This document shows, one piece after another, positions 42,376-51,264 of a DNA stretch of 64,000 nucleotides. The notes under the pieces were generated by a model. That model made no database searches. It was not told where the DNA came from and was given only the letters and a program-made list of their open reading frames with translations. The number at the start of each line of letters is the position of its first letter. Position 1 is the first letter of the stretch. Source of the stretch: RDXT01 sp033762375 (GTDB taxonomy: Bacteria; Bacteroidota; Bacteroidia; J057); the NCBI GenBank assembly GCA_033762375.1, contig JANRLQ010000102.1, positions 62,001-126,000 on the forward strand. Reading direction: 5' to 3'. Both the position numbers and the translations under genes were made by a program.

Positions 42376-45300
42376 ATGTTTGATTCGATCATCCGCTTTT
42401 CTGTGCGGAACAAAGTGGTCGTGGCCCTGCTGGTTGCTGCTATGGCGGCCTGGGGGATCGCAGCCCTGGTACAACTCCCAATAGATGCCGTACCTGATAT
42501 CACCAATAATCAGGTACAGGTAGTGACCATCGCCCCGTCGCTGGCTCCTCAGGAGATAGAGCAGTACGTGACCTTCCCGGTAGAAATGGCCCTGGCCAAT
42601 ATGCCGGGTGTAGAAAAAATACGGTCCATCTCCCGGTATGGCTTATCGGTAGTGACGGTTATTTTTGCTGAAGAGGTACCCGTACTGGAGGCCCGGCAGC
42701 TCACCAGTGAGCAGATCAAAGCTGCCGCTGCGGATATACCCGCCGGACTCGGTACGCCAGAGATGATGCCGATCTCGACGGGCCTGGGCGAAATTTTTCA
42801 GTACATTATAGAACCCCTGCCAGGGTTTGAAAACAAGTATTCACTCTCCGAGCTCCGGAGTATTCAGGACTGGATCATCAAGCGCCACCTGGCCGGCACG
42901 CCTGGGGTAGTGGAGGTGAGCAGTTTTGGCGGATACGTAAAACAATATGAGGTAAGTGTCCAGCCTGACCGTCTGATGGCCCTGGACATTACCATAGGCG
43001 AGATACAGCATGCCCTCGCTACCAATAATGCCAATACAGGCGGGAGTTATCTGGAGCAGGGGAATGATGCTTTTTATATCCGGTCTGAAGGGTTGGTGCG
43101 CACCGCCGAGGACATCGGCAGCATTGTCGTCGCTACCCGTGCAGGGGTACCTGTGCGAATCCGCGATGTAGCGGGGGTCCGGGAGGGACACGTGCCACGG
43201 TTTGGGGCACTCACCCGCAATGGTCAGGGTGAGGCGGTGGGTGGTATCACGCTCATGCTCAAGGGGGCTAATTCACATGCGGTCATTGGGCATGTCAAAG
43301 CCCGGATGGCAGAGATTCAACAGAGCCTGCCTGAAGGCCTGACCATCCGTCCGTACCTGGACCGTGCAGCTCTGGTCGCCCGCACCATTCAGACGGTCCG
43401 CACCAACCTCACAGAGGGGGGCCTGATTGTCATTTTTGTGCTGGTGCTCCTCCTCGGCAATCTCCGGGCGGGGCTGGTCGTGGCCTCGGTGATTCCGCTT
43501 GCGATGTTGTTTGCGGCAGGCATGATGCAGGTATTTGGAGTATCTGCCAATCTGATGAGCCTCGGGGCCATAGACTTTGGGCTGATTGTGGATGGTACCG
43601 TGATTATTGTCGAGAACATCGTCCATCAGTTGCACAGCCGGCAAGCCCAGGCACAACTGAGTCAGCATGAGATGGACGAGGTCGTGACAGATGCCACTAT
43701 CCGGATCCGGCAATCGGCGGCGTTTGGAGAGATCATTATTCTGATGGTGTATCTTCCGATCCTGGCATTGGAGGGCATTGAGGGCAAGATGTTTGTGCCC
43801 ATGGCGCAGACCGTGGGATTTGCCATTCTGGGAGCCCTGATATTGTCCCTCACCTGGGCCCCGATGGCCTCCGCTTTGTTTCTCAGCAGGCGTCCCAGCC
43901 ACAGGCGCACCCTGGCAGACCGGATGATAGAAGGACTCTGGACGCTGCTGCAGCCAGTGCTGAATGGAGCCCTGCGCCGACGGGGGTGGGTCATAGGGGT
44001 TACAGTAGGATTGTTTGTGCTGAGTCTGGGGATTTTCAGCCGGTTAGGGGGGGAGTTTATCCCGACCCTTGACGAGGGTGATATGGCTATGCAGATTACC
44101 GTACCGGCGGGGAGTTCTCTTTCTCACAGCGTCCGGACGACCACCCGGGTCGAGGCCCTGCTGAAGGCCCGTTTTCCGGAGATTATCCAGATTGTCTCCA
44201 AAATTGGGACAGCCGAGATACCGACGGATCCGATGAGTATGGAGGACAGCGACATTGTGATTGCCCTGAAACCTGCTGAGGAGTGGACCAGCGCCACCAG
44301 CCGGGAAGCCCTCGCAGACAGCATCAAGGCAGCGCTGGCTGAGATCACAGCGGAGGGAGTATCGGTAGAGCTGACCCAGCCTATCCAGCTCCGGTTCAAT
44401 GAACTCCTGACAGGTGCCAAAGCCGACCTGGCAGTTAATATATTTGGCGATGACCTGGATCAGTTGGCACAGTTAGGCGAGGAAGCAGCGGAGGTCATCC
44501 GGCAACAGCAGGGGGCAGCAGATGTAAAAGTAGATCGGACAGAAGGATTTCCGCAGATTGTGGTACGGTACCGGCGGGATGCCCTGGCCGCCTATGGACT
44601 CTCTGTCCAGGAGGCCAATGAAGTGCTGGAGGCGGCTTTTGCCGGGGGAATAGCAGGAACCATTTTTGAGCAGGAGCGCCGCTACGAGCTGGTGGTAAGG
44701 CTTGCTCCAGAGTTTCGGCAGTCTGTCGCCCATCTGGAGTCGCTCCGGCTGAGGCTTCCCTCCGGGCAGCAGGTACCTTTTTCGGCTATCGCTGAGATAA
44801 GGATGGAAGCAGGACCGATGCTGATTTCGCATGAAAATACCCGCCGCCGCATCACCATCGGGATCAATGTCCGCAACCGGGACGTGGAGAGCCTGGTGAC
44901 GGATATCCGGGCAGCACTCGCCCGGCAGCTTGATCTGCCTCCGGGATACACCGTCACCTATGGGGGAGAGTTTGAAAACCTCCAGTCAGCCCGGGCACGG
45001 CTGGGGATAGCGGTGCCTGTAGCACTGGGGTTGATTCTGGTGTTGCTGTATCTGACCTTTCAGTCTATGCGGCAGGCTTTGATTATGTTTTCGGCGATTC
45101 CTTTTTCAGCCATTGGAGGAATTGTAGCCCTCTGGATACGGGACATGCCTTTTAGTATCTCGGCTGGGATCGGATTTATCGCACTTTTTGGAGTTGCTGT
45201 GCTGAATGGGATTGTATTGATCGGGTATTTCAACTATCTCAAAGCACAGGGATATGACAACCTGTATGAGCGCATCAGGGCGGGGGTGCAGGTGCGCCTG

Positions 45301-46704
45301 CGTCCGGTGATTATGACAGCGGCTGTGGCCTCGCTGGGATTCCTCCCGATGGCTCTCTCACACAGTGCAGGCGCAGAGGTGCAGCGTCCGCTGGCGACAG
45401 TGGTTATCGGAGGGCTGATTACGGCGACCTTGCTTACGCTGATTGTGATACCGGTTATCTACAGCCTGGTTGGAGATGCCGGGACGCGCCTGGTGATGCC
45501 GCCACGCCCGCCTCGTACGGGCAAACAATCTATTGCGGCTGGTATATTGCTCCTGTGCGGACTCGCCGGTGGAGCTGCGCAGGCCCAGTCTGTTGTCCCT
45601 GTTCCGATGGAGACCTTTGTCAGTATGGCGCGGGACAGAAGTGTGAGCGCACAGGAAGCCCGGCAAGAGGCTGAGATGGTCCGCGCCCGGATGCCACAGG
45701 CTATCCCGCTGGGCGAGACCCGGCTGCAATGGCAGCAGGGCCAGATCAATGGCCAGGTGTCAGACTATTTTGTGACCCTCGATCAGGACCTGGGACGACC
45801 GTTCACCCTGAGGCCTACGCGGCAGGTCTTTGAAGCCTCGGCTGGATACCAGGCAGCCGTAAGTGAACGGGCATCGCTGGCGTCTGTGGCTGAAGCACTC
45901 ACCCAGGCATATGTGTGGCGTTATCATCAGGCGCGGATATCCCTGCTGAGCGCACACCGGGATACCTGCCTGCGCTGGGAAACCATCGCTGCCCGCAGGG
46001 CATCCGCAGGCGCTACCAATAGGCTGGAGGTGATGACCGTCAGGCAGATGGTAGCAGAGGCGGATATCGCCCTTCAGCAGGCATATCTGGCGGCTGACGA
46101 GGCCTCAGGGGTACTGCGGCAACACATGCGATCGGACACGGTTTTTGTACCGGCCGGCGACTGGCCTGCACGCCTTACACCAGATTATGAGATGGCACCT
46201 TTTCTGGCACCGGAGCAGGCACAGACACACCTGCGCCTGCAGGAGATGCGGCTGGCCCAAACCCGCTACACCCCGGCCCTGAGCATGGGCTACTTCCGGC
46301 AGTCACTGGAGTCTCAGGGCGGTTTTCAGGGATTCCAGGTAGGAATATCCGTGCCCCTTGCCTTTCAGGGTGTCAGAGCGGAGGTGGAGGTGGCCCACCT
46401 CCGGGCTTTGCAGGCAGCGTGGGCGCTGGAGACCCGGCGTGAGCTGCTCCGGCTGGAGATCAGGACCCTGATGGACAGGCTAAGCCAGCAGCAAGCCATC
46501 CTGACCCGCTATGAAACCAGCCTGCTGCCTGATGCCCGCGAGATTCTCGCACAGGCACAGACACTGTATGCACAGGGGGAGGCTGATTATCTGACCCTGG
46601 CCCTTCATACCCGGGATGCCGTGCGGATTCAGGAACAATACCTGGCAGAAATCCTGGCATATAACCAGCTTGTTATCCGGATTCAGCAGCTGTTTGGATG
46701 GTGA
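42376..46704 (+). CDS. CusA/CzcA-family HME-RND pump fused to TolC-like outer-membrane domain
   Basis: 1442 residues. Residues 1 to ~1045 are a complete heavy-metal RND transporter: IIRFSVRNKVVVALLVAAMA, QLPIDAVPDITNNQVQV, and the proton-relay motif D400-F-G-x-x-x-D406 with E413 (AIDFGLIVDGTVIIVEN), aligned with the CzcA relay. After a hydrophobic signal-like segment near residue 1051 (QSIAAGILLLCGLAGGAAQA), about 390 residues form a TolC/OEP-type helical barrel domain. No separate outer-membrane gene is present. The fusion is known in Bacteroidota. It exports divalent or monovalent metals; the ion is not determined. Confidence 0.93.
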   Translation: MFDSIIRFSVRNKVVVALLVAAMAAWGIAALVQLPIDAVPDITNNQVQVVTIAPSLAPQEIEQYVTFPVEMALANMPGVEKIRSISRYGLSVVTVIFAEEVPVLEARQLTSEQIKAAAADIPAGLGTPEMMPISTGLGEIFQYIIEPLPGFENKYSLSELRSIQDWIIKRHLAGTPGVVEVSSFGGYVKQYEVSVQPDRLMALDITIGEIQHALATNNANTGGSYLEQGNDAFYIRSEGLVRTAEDIGSIVVATRAGVPVRIRDVAGVREGHVPRFGALTRNGQGEAVGGITLMLKGANSHAVIGHVKARMAEIQQSLPEGLTIRPYLDRAALVARTIQTVRTNLTEGGLIVIFVLVLLLGNLRAGLVVASVIPLAMLFAAGMMQVFGVSANLMSLGAIDFGLIVDGTVIIVENIVHQLHSRQAQAQLSQHEMDEVVTDATIRIRQSAAFGEIIILMVYLPILALEGIEGKMFVPMAQTVGFAILGALILSLTWAPMASALFLSRRPSHRRTLADRMIEGLWTLLQPVLNGALRRRGWVIGVTVGLFVLSLGIFSRLGGEFIPTLDEGDMAMQITVPAGSSLSHSVRTTTRVEALLKARFPEIIQIVSKIGTAEIPTDPMSMEDSDIVIALKPAEEWTSATSREALADSIKAALAEITAEGVSVELTQPIQLRFNELLTGAKADLAVNIFGDDLDQLAQLGEEAAEVIRQQQGAADVKVDRTEGFPQIVVRYRRDALAAYGLSVQEANEVLEAAFAGGIAGTIFEQERRYELVVRLAPEFRQSVAHLESLRLRLPSGQQVPFSAIAEIRMEAGPMLISHENTRRRITIGINVRNRDVESLVTDIRAALARQLDLPPGYTVTYGGEFENLQSARARLGIAVPVALGLILVLLYLTFQSMRQALIMFSAIPFSAIGGIVALWIRDMPFSISAGIGFIALFGVAVLNGIVLIGYFNYLKAQGYDNLYERIRAGVQVRLRPVIMTAAVASLGFLPMALSHSAGAEVQRPLATVVIGGLITATLLTLIVIPVIYSLVGDAGTRLVMPPRPPRTGKQSIAAGILLLCGLAGGAAQAQSVVPVPMETFVSMARDRSVSAQEARQEAEMVRARMPQAIPLGETRLQWQQGQINGQVSDYFVTLDQDLGRPFTLRPTRQVFEASAGYQAAVSERASLASVAEALTQAYVWRYHQARISLLSAHRDTCLRWETIAARRASAGATNRLEVMTVRQMVAEADIALQQAYLAADEASGVLRQHMRSDTVFVPAGDWPARLTPDYEMAPFLAPEQAQTHLRLQEMRLAQTRYTPALSMGYFRQSLESQGGFQGFQVGISVPLAFQGVRAEVEVAHLRALQAAWALETRRELLRLEIRTLMDRLSQQQAILTRYETSLLPDAREILAQAQTLYAQGEADYLTLALHTRDAVRIQEQYLAEILAYNQLVIRIQQLFGW

Positions 46705-46753
46705 ATCCGGTGAGGTAAACATGTCTTGTACTTTTTTCAACCAATTGAGTATC

Positions 46754-47923
46754 ATGTATTTTTCTGTAAAAAATATTCATATAACCCGTTTCCTGACCGG
46801 GACCGCAGCCCTGCTCATCTGGGTATCAGGATGTGCGCCCGGTACGCCCGTGTCAGAAGCTGGTAGTGCAGCTGTGATCCGGGATGTGGTCGAGATAGAT
46901 TCGGCCCTGCGGGCCGACCTGTCTGTCGGGCAGCCTGACCGGGAGCCTTATGACCTGTGGGTCACCTGCAATGGCCGGATAGACGTGCCTCCCCAGAGCC
47001 TCGCGACGCTGAGTGTGCCGGTAGGGGGGTATATACGGGAGATCCGACCCATCAATGGAGAGTATGTGACCAAAGGAAGCCTCCTGGCTGTCCTGGAGCA
47101 TCCCACGTATATCCAGATGCAGCAGGACTACCTGGAGGCCCGGAGCCAATGGGAGTATCTCCAGACAGAACTGACCCGGCAGGAAACCCTGCGCAGTGAA
47201 AATGCCGCTACCGGCAAAACCTATGACAAAACCAAGGCTGACCTTCAGGCGGCTGATGCCCGGATGACGGGCCTTTCCCGGCAGTTGGGATTGCTGGGGA
47301 TCAGCACGGAGGGCCTGACGCCTGCTGCGATGCGGAGCCGGGTCGAGGTACGGGCACCTTTTTCAGGATATGTGCTGGAGGTCCCGGTAAATGTCGGGGT
47401 GTATGCCGGACCGGAGGCAGTCCTCCTGCGTCTCATAGACAAGGGGCACCTGCATGTAGAGCTGGAAGTATTTGAGCAGGATGCGGCACGTATCAGCACC
47501 AGGGCAATGATCGAGTGTACGATTGCGGGCGTAGCCTACACAGGCCACGTCAAACTGATCAGCCAGGAGGTCCGGCCGGAGACCAAAACCATCAGTGTGC
47601 ATGCGCACCTGGATGGCGCACAGGACGCCCTCAGGCCAGGCGCTTATGTCGCGGGTAAAATTCAGGTGGGCCGGGATACGGCACTGGTCGTGCCGGGGAC
47701 TGCCCTGGTGCGGGATGGGGGCGAGTCGTTTATGTTTGTACAAGTGGGCCATCATCAATTTCGCCGCGTACGGGTGGAGGCAGAAGCCTGGGCATACAAA
47801 AATCCCTTATCCTCCTCTACGGAATTTCATATCAAAAATCCGGCTGTGATTTCCGACTTTCCCTGCGTACTTTCGGGGGCATTTTTGCTTCAGCAGCAAC
47901 TGGCTGGCGAGGATGCAGAGTAA
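46754..47923 (+). CDS. RND periplasmic adaptor lipoprotein (CusB/CzcB-like)
   Basis: 389 residues. The ATG at 46754 gives a lipobox IWVSGC (C27); the longer frame starts inside cusA. Architecture: lipoyl-like half (LSVPVGGYIREIRPINGEYVTKGSLLAVL), alpha-hairpin (MQQDYLEARSQWEYLQTELT), second lipoyl half (VRAPFSGYVLEVPVNVGVYAGPEAVLLRL) and beta-barrel (VEVFEQDAARIST, SQEVRPETKTISVHAHL). It links the inner-membrane pump to the outer-membrane channel. It lies 49 bases after the pump gene. Confidence 0.93.
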   Translation: MYFSVKNIHITRFLTGTAALLIWVSGCAPGTPVSEAGSAAVIRDVVEIDSALRADLSVGQPDREPYDLWVTCNGRIDVPPQSLATLSVPVGGYIREIRPINGEYVTKGSLLAVLEHPTYIQMQQDYLEARSQWEYLQTELTRQETLRSENAATGKTYDKTKADLQAADARMTGLSRQLGLLGISTEGLTPAAMRSRVEVRAPFSGYVLEVPVNVGVYAGPEAVLLRLIDKGHLHVELEVFEQDAARISTRAMIECTIAGVAYTGHVKLISQEVRPETKTISVHAHLDGAQDALRPGAYVAGKIQVGRDTALVVPGTALVRDGGESFMFVQVGHHQFRRVRVEAEAWAYKNPLSSSTEFHIKNPAVISDFPCVLSGAFLLQQQLAGEDAE

Positions 47924-47943
47924 GACGCTCAACCTCATTATCT

Positions 47944-48681
47944 ATGTCCGATACCCATTCACATCCACACAGCCACGAACAAAGCCGCCACCGGATATCC
48001 AACCTTCAGGAATATCTGGGCGAGTTTGTGTACGGAGGCATAGATGGCTGCGTGACCACTTTTGCAGTGGTGGCGGGCTCTGCCGGTGCCGACCTGTCGG
48101 TGAACGTCGTGCTGATCCTGGGATTTGCAAACCTCCTGGCCGATGGTTTTTCGATGTCCGTGGGAGCTTATCTTTCCACGCAGTCCGACCGCGACCAGTA
48201 CTTCAAACACGAGCGTATCGAGTACCAGGAGATTGAAGAGATTCCGGAGATGGAGCGACAGGAAGTGCGGGAAATATATCAGCGCAAGGGATTTGAAGGA
48301 GAACTCCTGGAGCAGGTCGTGGATGTGATCACGGCAGATAAGGACCGGTGGGTGGACGAAATGATGAAAAATGAGCTGGAAATGGTCCTTGAAACCAAAT
48401 CCCCCCTGGCAATCGGGGGCATTACCTTCCTGTCATTTGTGTTGGTGGGGCTGATTCCGATGCTGGCCTACCTGTTTGACTGGGGGGCAGAAGGCAACAG
48501 CCGTTTTATGGTAGCCTGCGTACTGACTTCTCTGGGATTTGCGCTGGTAGGCTGGCTCAAGGCTTATATTAACCATACCTCCCGGCTGAGAAGTGTCCTC
48601 GAAACCCTGTTTTTAGGTGGATCAGCCGCAGCCGTTTCCTACTTTGTAGGGGATGTACTGGCCAGGATTATCACAGGTTGA
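47944..48681 (+). CDS. VIT1/CCC1-family metal transporter
   Basis: 245 residues: a His-rich N-terminus (MSDTHSHPHSHEQSRHR), then the VIT1 signature FVYGGIDGCVTTFAVVAGSAGA, ANLLADGFSMSVGAYLSTQS, a cytoplasmic Glu-rich metal-binding domain (EIEEIPEMERQEVREIYQRKG) and three C-terminal helices. Characterised members move Fe(II) or Mn(II) out of the cytosol. The start is 20 bases after the adaptor stop, so it belongs to the pump operon. The His tail may bind metal. Confidence 0.92.
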   Translation: MSDTHSHPHSHEQSRHRISNLQEYLGEFVYGGIDGCVTTFAVVAGSAGADLSVNVVLILGFANLLADGFSMSVGAYLSTQSDRDQYFKHERIEYQEIEEIPEMERQEVREIYQRKGFEGELLEQVVDVITADKDRWVDEMMKNELEMVLETKSPLAIGGITFLSFVLVGLIPMLAYLFDWGAEGNSRFMVACVLTSLGFALVGWLKAYINHTSRLRSVLETLFLGGSAAAVSYFVGDVLARIITG

Positions 48682-48728
48682 GGTGTATATCCGGGCAGAA
48701 AAAGACAGGCTGAATGTCTGTCTGGTGT

Positions 48729-48756
48729 ATTCGTATGAAATTTATTTCATACGAAT
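48729..48756. repeat. Near-perfect palindrome after the VIT gene
   Basis: ATTCGTATGAAAT and its complement form a 13-bp stem with a TT loop. Its position before the GGCT-like gene suits an operator or a terminator of the metal operon; no T-run follows. Confidence 0.6.
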
Positions 48757-48827
48757 GCCCAGATTACTACCTTATACTGCTGCGGAAATGTTATCTTGAC
48801 AGCAGGTTTGCCGATAGATTCATTTGT

Positions 48828-49241
48828 ATGCAGGATTGTTTTCTGTTTGTTTATGGCACTCTGCTTTCTGGAGCAGGTACCCAGATGGGCGAGTTTCTCC
48901 AGGCCAATAGCCAGTTTGTCGCTAAAGGTTGGATGCAGGGCCGTCTGTATCATATATCTTATTTTCCGGGTGCCATATATGATGAAACATCGGTCAGCAA
49001 AGTGATGGGTGAAGTATATCTGATCAGGCAGACGGAGCGTGTGCTGTCGTTGCTGGACCGATACGAAGGCATGAGTGCCGTCAATGGGGATATACAGTTA
49101 TTTGTGCGGATGCTGGTACCTGTAGAGACAGAAGCAGGCAGACTGATGAGTTATACCTACCTTTACAATCAGCCTACTGACAGGCTCACCCTGATCCCGG
49201 ACGGAGATTATCTGGGGTTCAACCGGCATTCGTTATCTTAA
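48828..49241 (+). CDS. Gamma-glutamylcyclotransferase-like (AIG2/GGCT) protein
   Basis: 137 residues from the ATG at 48828. The family motif YGTL is at residues 9-12 (FLFVYGTLLSGAG), and the likely catalytic Glu is in LDRYEGM. MGEVYLI and YTYLYNQP are typical strands. Members cyclise gamma-glutamyl amines to 5-oxoproline or act on related amides; the substrate is not determinable. The upstream in-frame ATG at 48714 would add a segment that overlaps the 48729 palindrome and is not chosen. Confidence 0.85.
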   Translation: MQDCFLFVYGTLLSGAGTQMGEFLQANSQFVAKGWMQGRLYHISYFPGAIYDETSVSKVMGEVYLIRQTERVLSLLDRYEGMSAVNGDIQLFVRMLVPVETEAGRLMSYTYLYNQPTDRLTLIPDGDYLGFNRHSLS

Positions 49242-49269
49242 AAAAAATCGCTGCCTAGGGTATAAATAA

Positions 49270-49303
49270 AAACCGGCGCTGATCAGGTCAGCGCCGGTTT
49301 GGT
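49270..49303. terminator. Bidirectional terminator between convergent genes
   Basis: 13-bp stem AAACCGGCGCTGA / TCAGCGCCGGTTT with a 5-base loop; A-rich on the left and T-rich on the right, so it works for both the GGCT-like gene (+) and the membrane-protein gene (-). Confidence 0.85.
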
Positions 49304-49305
49304 GA

Positions 49306-49770
49306 TCAGGCTTTGGTATCAGGTGCCGGATCGTCTGAATCTTTTTCGTCGGGGACTTCATATACATTCACATCCCAGGGACCTTTTTTGAAGCCTTCGC
49401 CAAACTGCTGCTGCTCGGGGTCAGGTTTTGGGGGGTGTGTTTGCGGAGGAGTTTCGGGTTGTGGATGACCGGTTTTCTGGCGCATTTTTTCTTCAAAATG
49501 GGCCCGCCACTGGCTGCCGTCTTTCCATTTGTTTTTGCAGGCATAATAATGGCCGCGGCGGCGCCAGCCTGTCAGCAGCCTTACCAGCCACAGTCCGGCC
49601 AGGGCTTGCAGATATGAAATCCAGGGACCGGCAAACAGGGATGGTACCAGGGAGTTCCAGAGCCACTGGACAGCCCATGCTGTCAGCAGGGTACCGATCA
49701 GGCCGCCACACATCAGCCAACCCTTAGGAGAGCAGGCACTGGTATGTCGGGTATGTTTATTGGTGTGCAT
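49306..49770 (-). CDS. Small two-helix membrane protein linked to ECF sigma factor
   Basis: 154 residues. Two membrane helices (GWLMCGGLIGTLLTAWAVQW and ISYLQALAGLWLVRLLTGW) are followed by a basic segment WRRRGHYYACKNKWKDGSQW, a helix AHFEEKMRQ and a Pro/Asp-rich tail. It starts 18 bases after the ECF sigma gene on the same strand, the usual place for an anti-sigma factor, but it lacks a recognisable zinc anti-sigma or FecR domain. Anti-sigma or regulatory partner is an inference from position. Confidence 0.6.
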   Translation of the reverse strand: MHTNKHTRHTSACSPKGWLMCGGLIGTLLTAWAVQWLWNSLVPSLFAGPWISYLQALAGLWLVRLLTGWRRRGHYYACKNKWKDGSQWRAHFEEKMRQKTGHPQPETPPQTHPPKPDPEQQQFGEGFKKGPWDVNVYEVPDEKDSDDPAPDTKA

Positions 49771-49788
49771 ATTTCGTAGGGGGGTTAA

Positions 49789-50385
49789 TTAAAGCGGATT
49801 ACTTTTCCATTCCTGATAGACAAACCGCAGGCGTTCACGCAGGTGCAGGACAGCGTACCGCTTGCGGGAGAGGAGGGTGTTGACAGGCGCACCACTCAGG
49901 CGGCTGATCTCCTTAAAACTTTTGTGCTCAAACTCGTGGAGGATAAATACCTCCCGCTGGTCTTCCGGCAGCTCGGCCAATGCCACCTCCAGGGTCTCCA
50001 GTACCCGCTGGCGCAGCATCATCTCATCCGGGCTGCCTGCCAGATCCGGCAGGATGTCTATAAGATTGAGCGGCTCTTCATCTCCGGTATGGACCATATG
50101 GCGGCTGACCGGCTCAGGGCGTTTTTTCCGGTAAAAATCTGTGATTTTATTCCGGGCTACGGTAAACAACCACGAGGTCACTTTTTCCAGAGACTCAATG
50201 GTAGGGTAGCTGTAGAGAAGCTGATAGAATACATCCTGCAGGACGTCTTCGGCATCATCTTCGGAGGGCGTACGTCGCCGGATAAAATCCAGCAATTTAC
50301 GCCGCTCCAGGCGGAATGTCTCCTGAATCGCCTGCTGCTGCGGCAATTCAAGGCTGGGAGCGGGGGCGGTGATAGCTTTACGCAT
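49789..50385 (-). CDS. ECF-type RNA polymerase sigma factor
   Basis: 198 residues. Region 2 has DAEDVLQDVFYQLL and VTSWLFTVARNKITDFYRKK. Region 4 has ALAELPEDQREVFILHEFEHKSFKEISRLSGAPVNTLLSRKRYAVLHLRERL, with a clear helix-turn-helix. A 50-residue linker carries LIDILPDLAGSPDEMML. ECF factors redirect RNA polymerase to envelope-stress or nutrient regulons. The downstream small membrane protein is its probable partner. Confidence 0.93.
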   Translation of the reverse strand: MRKAITAPAPSLELPQQQAIQETFRLERRKLLDFIRRRTPSEDDAEDVLQDVFYQLLYSYPTIESLEKVTSWLFTVARNKITDFYRKKRPEPVSRHMVHTGDEEPLNLIDILPDLAGSPDEMMLRQRVLETLEVALAELPEDQREVFILHEFEHKSFKEISRLSGAPVNTLLSRKRYAVLHLRERLRFVYQEWKSNPL

Positions 50386-50499
50386 AACTTCCGGATAGAC
50401 GGGACACCCGGAAAAATATTGTACATCCCGGAAGGGATTATTTTTCCGCAGGGGAACAGCTGTCTATACGGAAAAACCAGCGTCAGGATATACGGGCGG

Positions 50500-51117
50500 C
50501 TAAAATTGCCAATTCATCCCGATCCCATTCCCGTACACATGCAGGTGGCTCACGAGTTGTTCCAGCCGGGGATAGTTGGTCTGGTGATGGACCAGGTACT
50601 GGGTCATATCAAACAAGAGCAAAAAACCACCCTGCATGATCAGGGATTGGCCATAGCCCCGGAGTCGCTCAGGCCGGTTGACGGCAGTGCGGGAACGCTC
50701 GGTCAGGTAGGCACCGGCTGTCATGTAGGTAAAATTCAGGGCCATGTTAAAGAGCAGGATTTTCTCCAGCTTTTCCTGCTCGTGGATGGTCTCCCAGGCA
50801 CTCAGTGATGCCGGGTCTTCCTGCGAAGCGCCATACAGGCCCCCGGCACTCAGGCCGAGGTTGATGATATTCCAGAAGACATTCATCTCATGAAAATACC
50901 GGGTACTGCCCTGGGTACGGCTGCGGAGCACCCCGCTGACAGCGATATTGCCGACGGCCCATCCGCCGAGTACGTACATATTGCGCTGGTTGATCCGGAT
51001 CCGGTCGGTATTGATCTGGAGCCGCAGGGAATCCTGGCCTGCCAGCGGGCTCACCAGGCATATCATCAGCCCGGCTAGGGCCAACCATCGGTACAGGGTC
51101 GCAGGAATCACATGCAT
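50500..51117 (-). CDS. Exported or membrane protein of unknown function
   Basis: 205 residues from the ATG at 51117 (the longer frame passes through the region before a hairpin). A signal sequence (MHVIPATLYRWLALAGLMIC) is followed by a helical region: INQRNMYVLGGWAVGNIAVSG, FHEMNVFWNIINLGLSAGGL, NMALNFTYMTAGAYLTERS, GQSLIMQGGFLLLFDMTQYL. These look like four membrane-embedded segments. Unknown conserved Bacteroidota-type membrane protein; no specific role can be stated. Confidence 0.65.
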   Translation of the reverse strand: MHVIPATLYRWLALAGLMICLVSPLAGQDSLRLQINTDRIRINQRNMYVLGGWAVGNIAVSGVLRSRTQGSTRYFHEMNVFWNIINLGLSAGGLYGASQEDPASLSAWETIHEQEKLEKILLFNMALNFTYMTAGAYLTERSRTAVNRPERLRGYGQSLIMQGGFLLLFDMTQYLVHHQTNYPRLEQLVSHLHVYGNGIGMNWQF

Positions 51118-51188
51118 AGGGCTGAGGTTTGGGAGTGTAACTTCCAGCCGGGCGAAATGTTGGGTATCCGGCCCCGGCCCAAACAAAT

Positions 51189-51217
51189 TCCCTCCTGCCA
51201 CATCATGACAGGAGGGA
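51189..51217. terminator. Terminator downstream of the TonB-dependent receptor gene
   Basis: Stem TCCCTCCTG / CAGGAGGGA with a partly paired 11-base centre. On the minus strand it is followed by ATTTGTTT, so it suits the TonB-dependent receptor at 51265-53886. Confidence 0.65.
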
Positions 51218-51264
51218 CCTTTTCAAACTTACTTCAACCTTACTTACTATTTAATATACAATAC

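Noticed and set aside
48714..48827. Upstream start for the GGCT-like protein
   Set aside because: It would place the 48729 palindrome inside the coding region and add 38 residues not expected before the YGTL motif.
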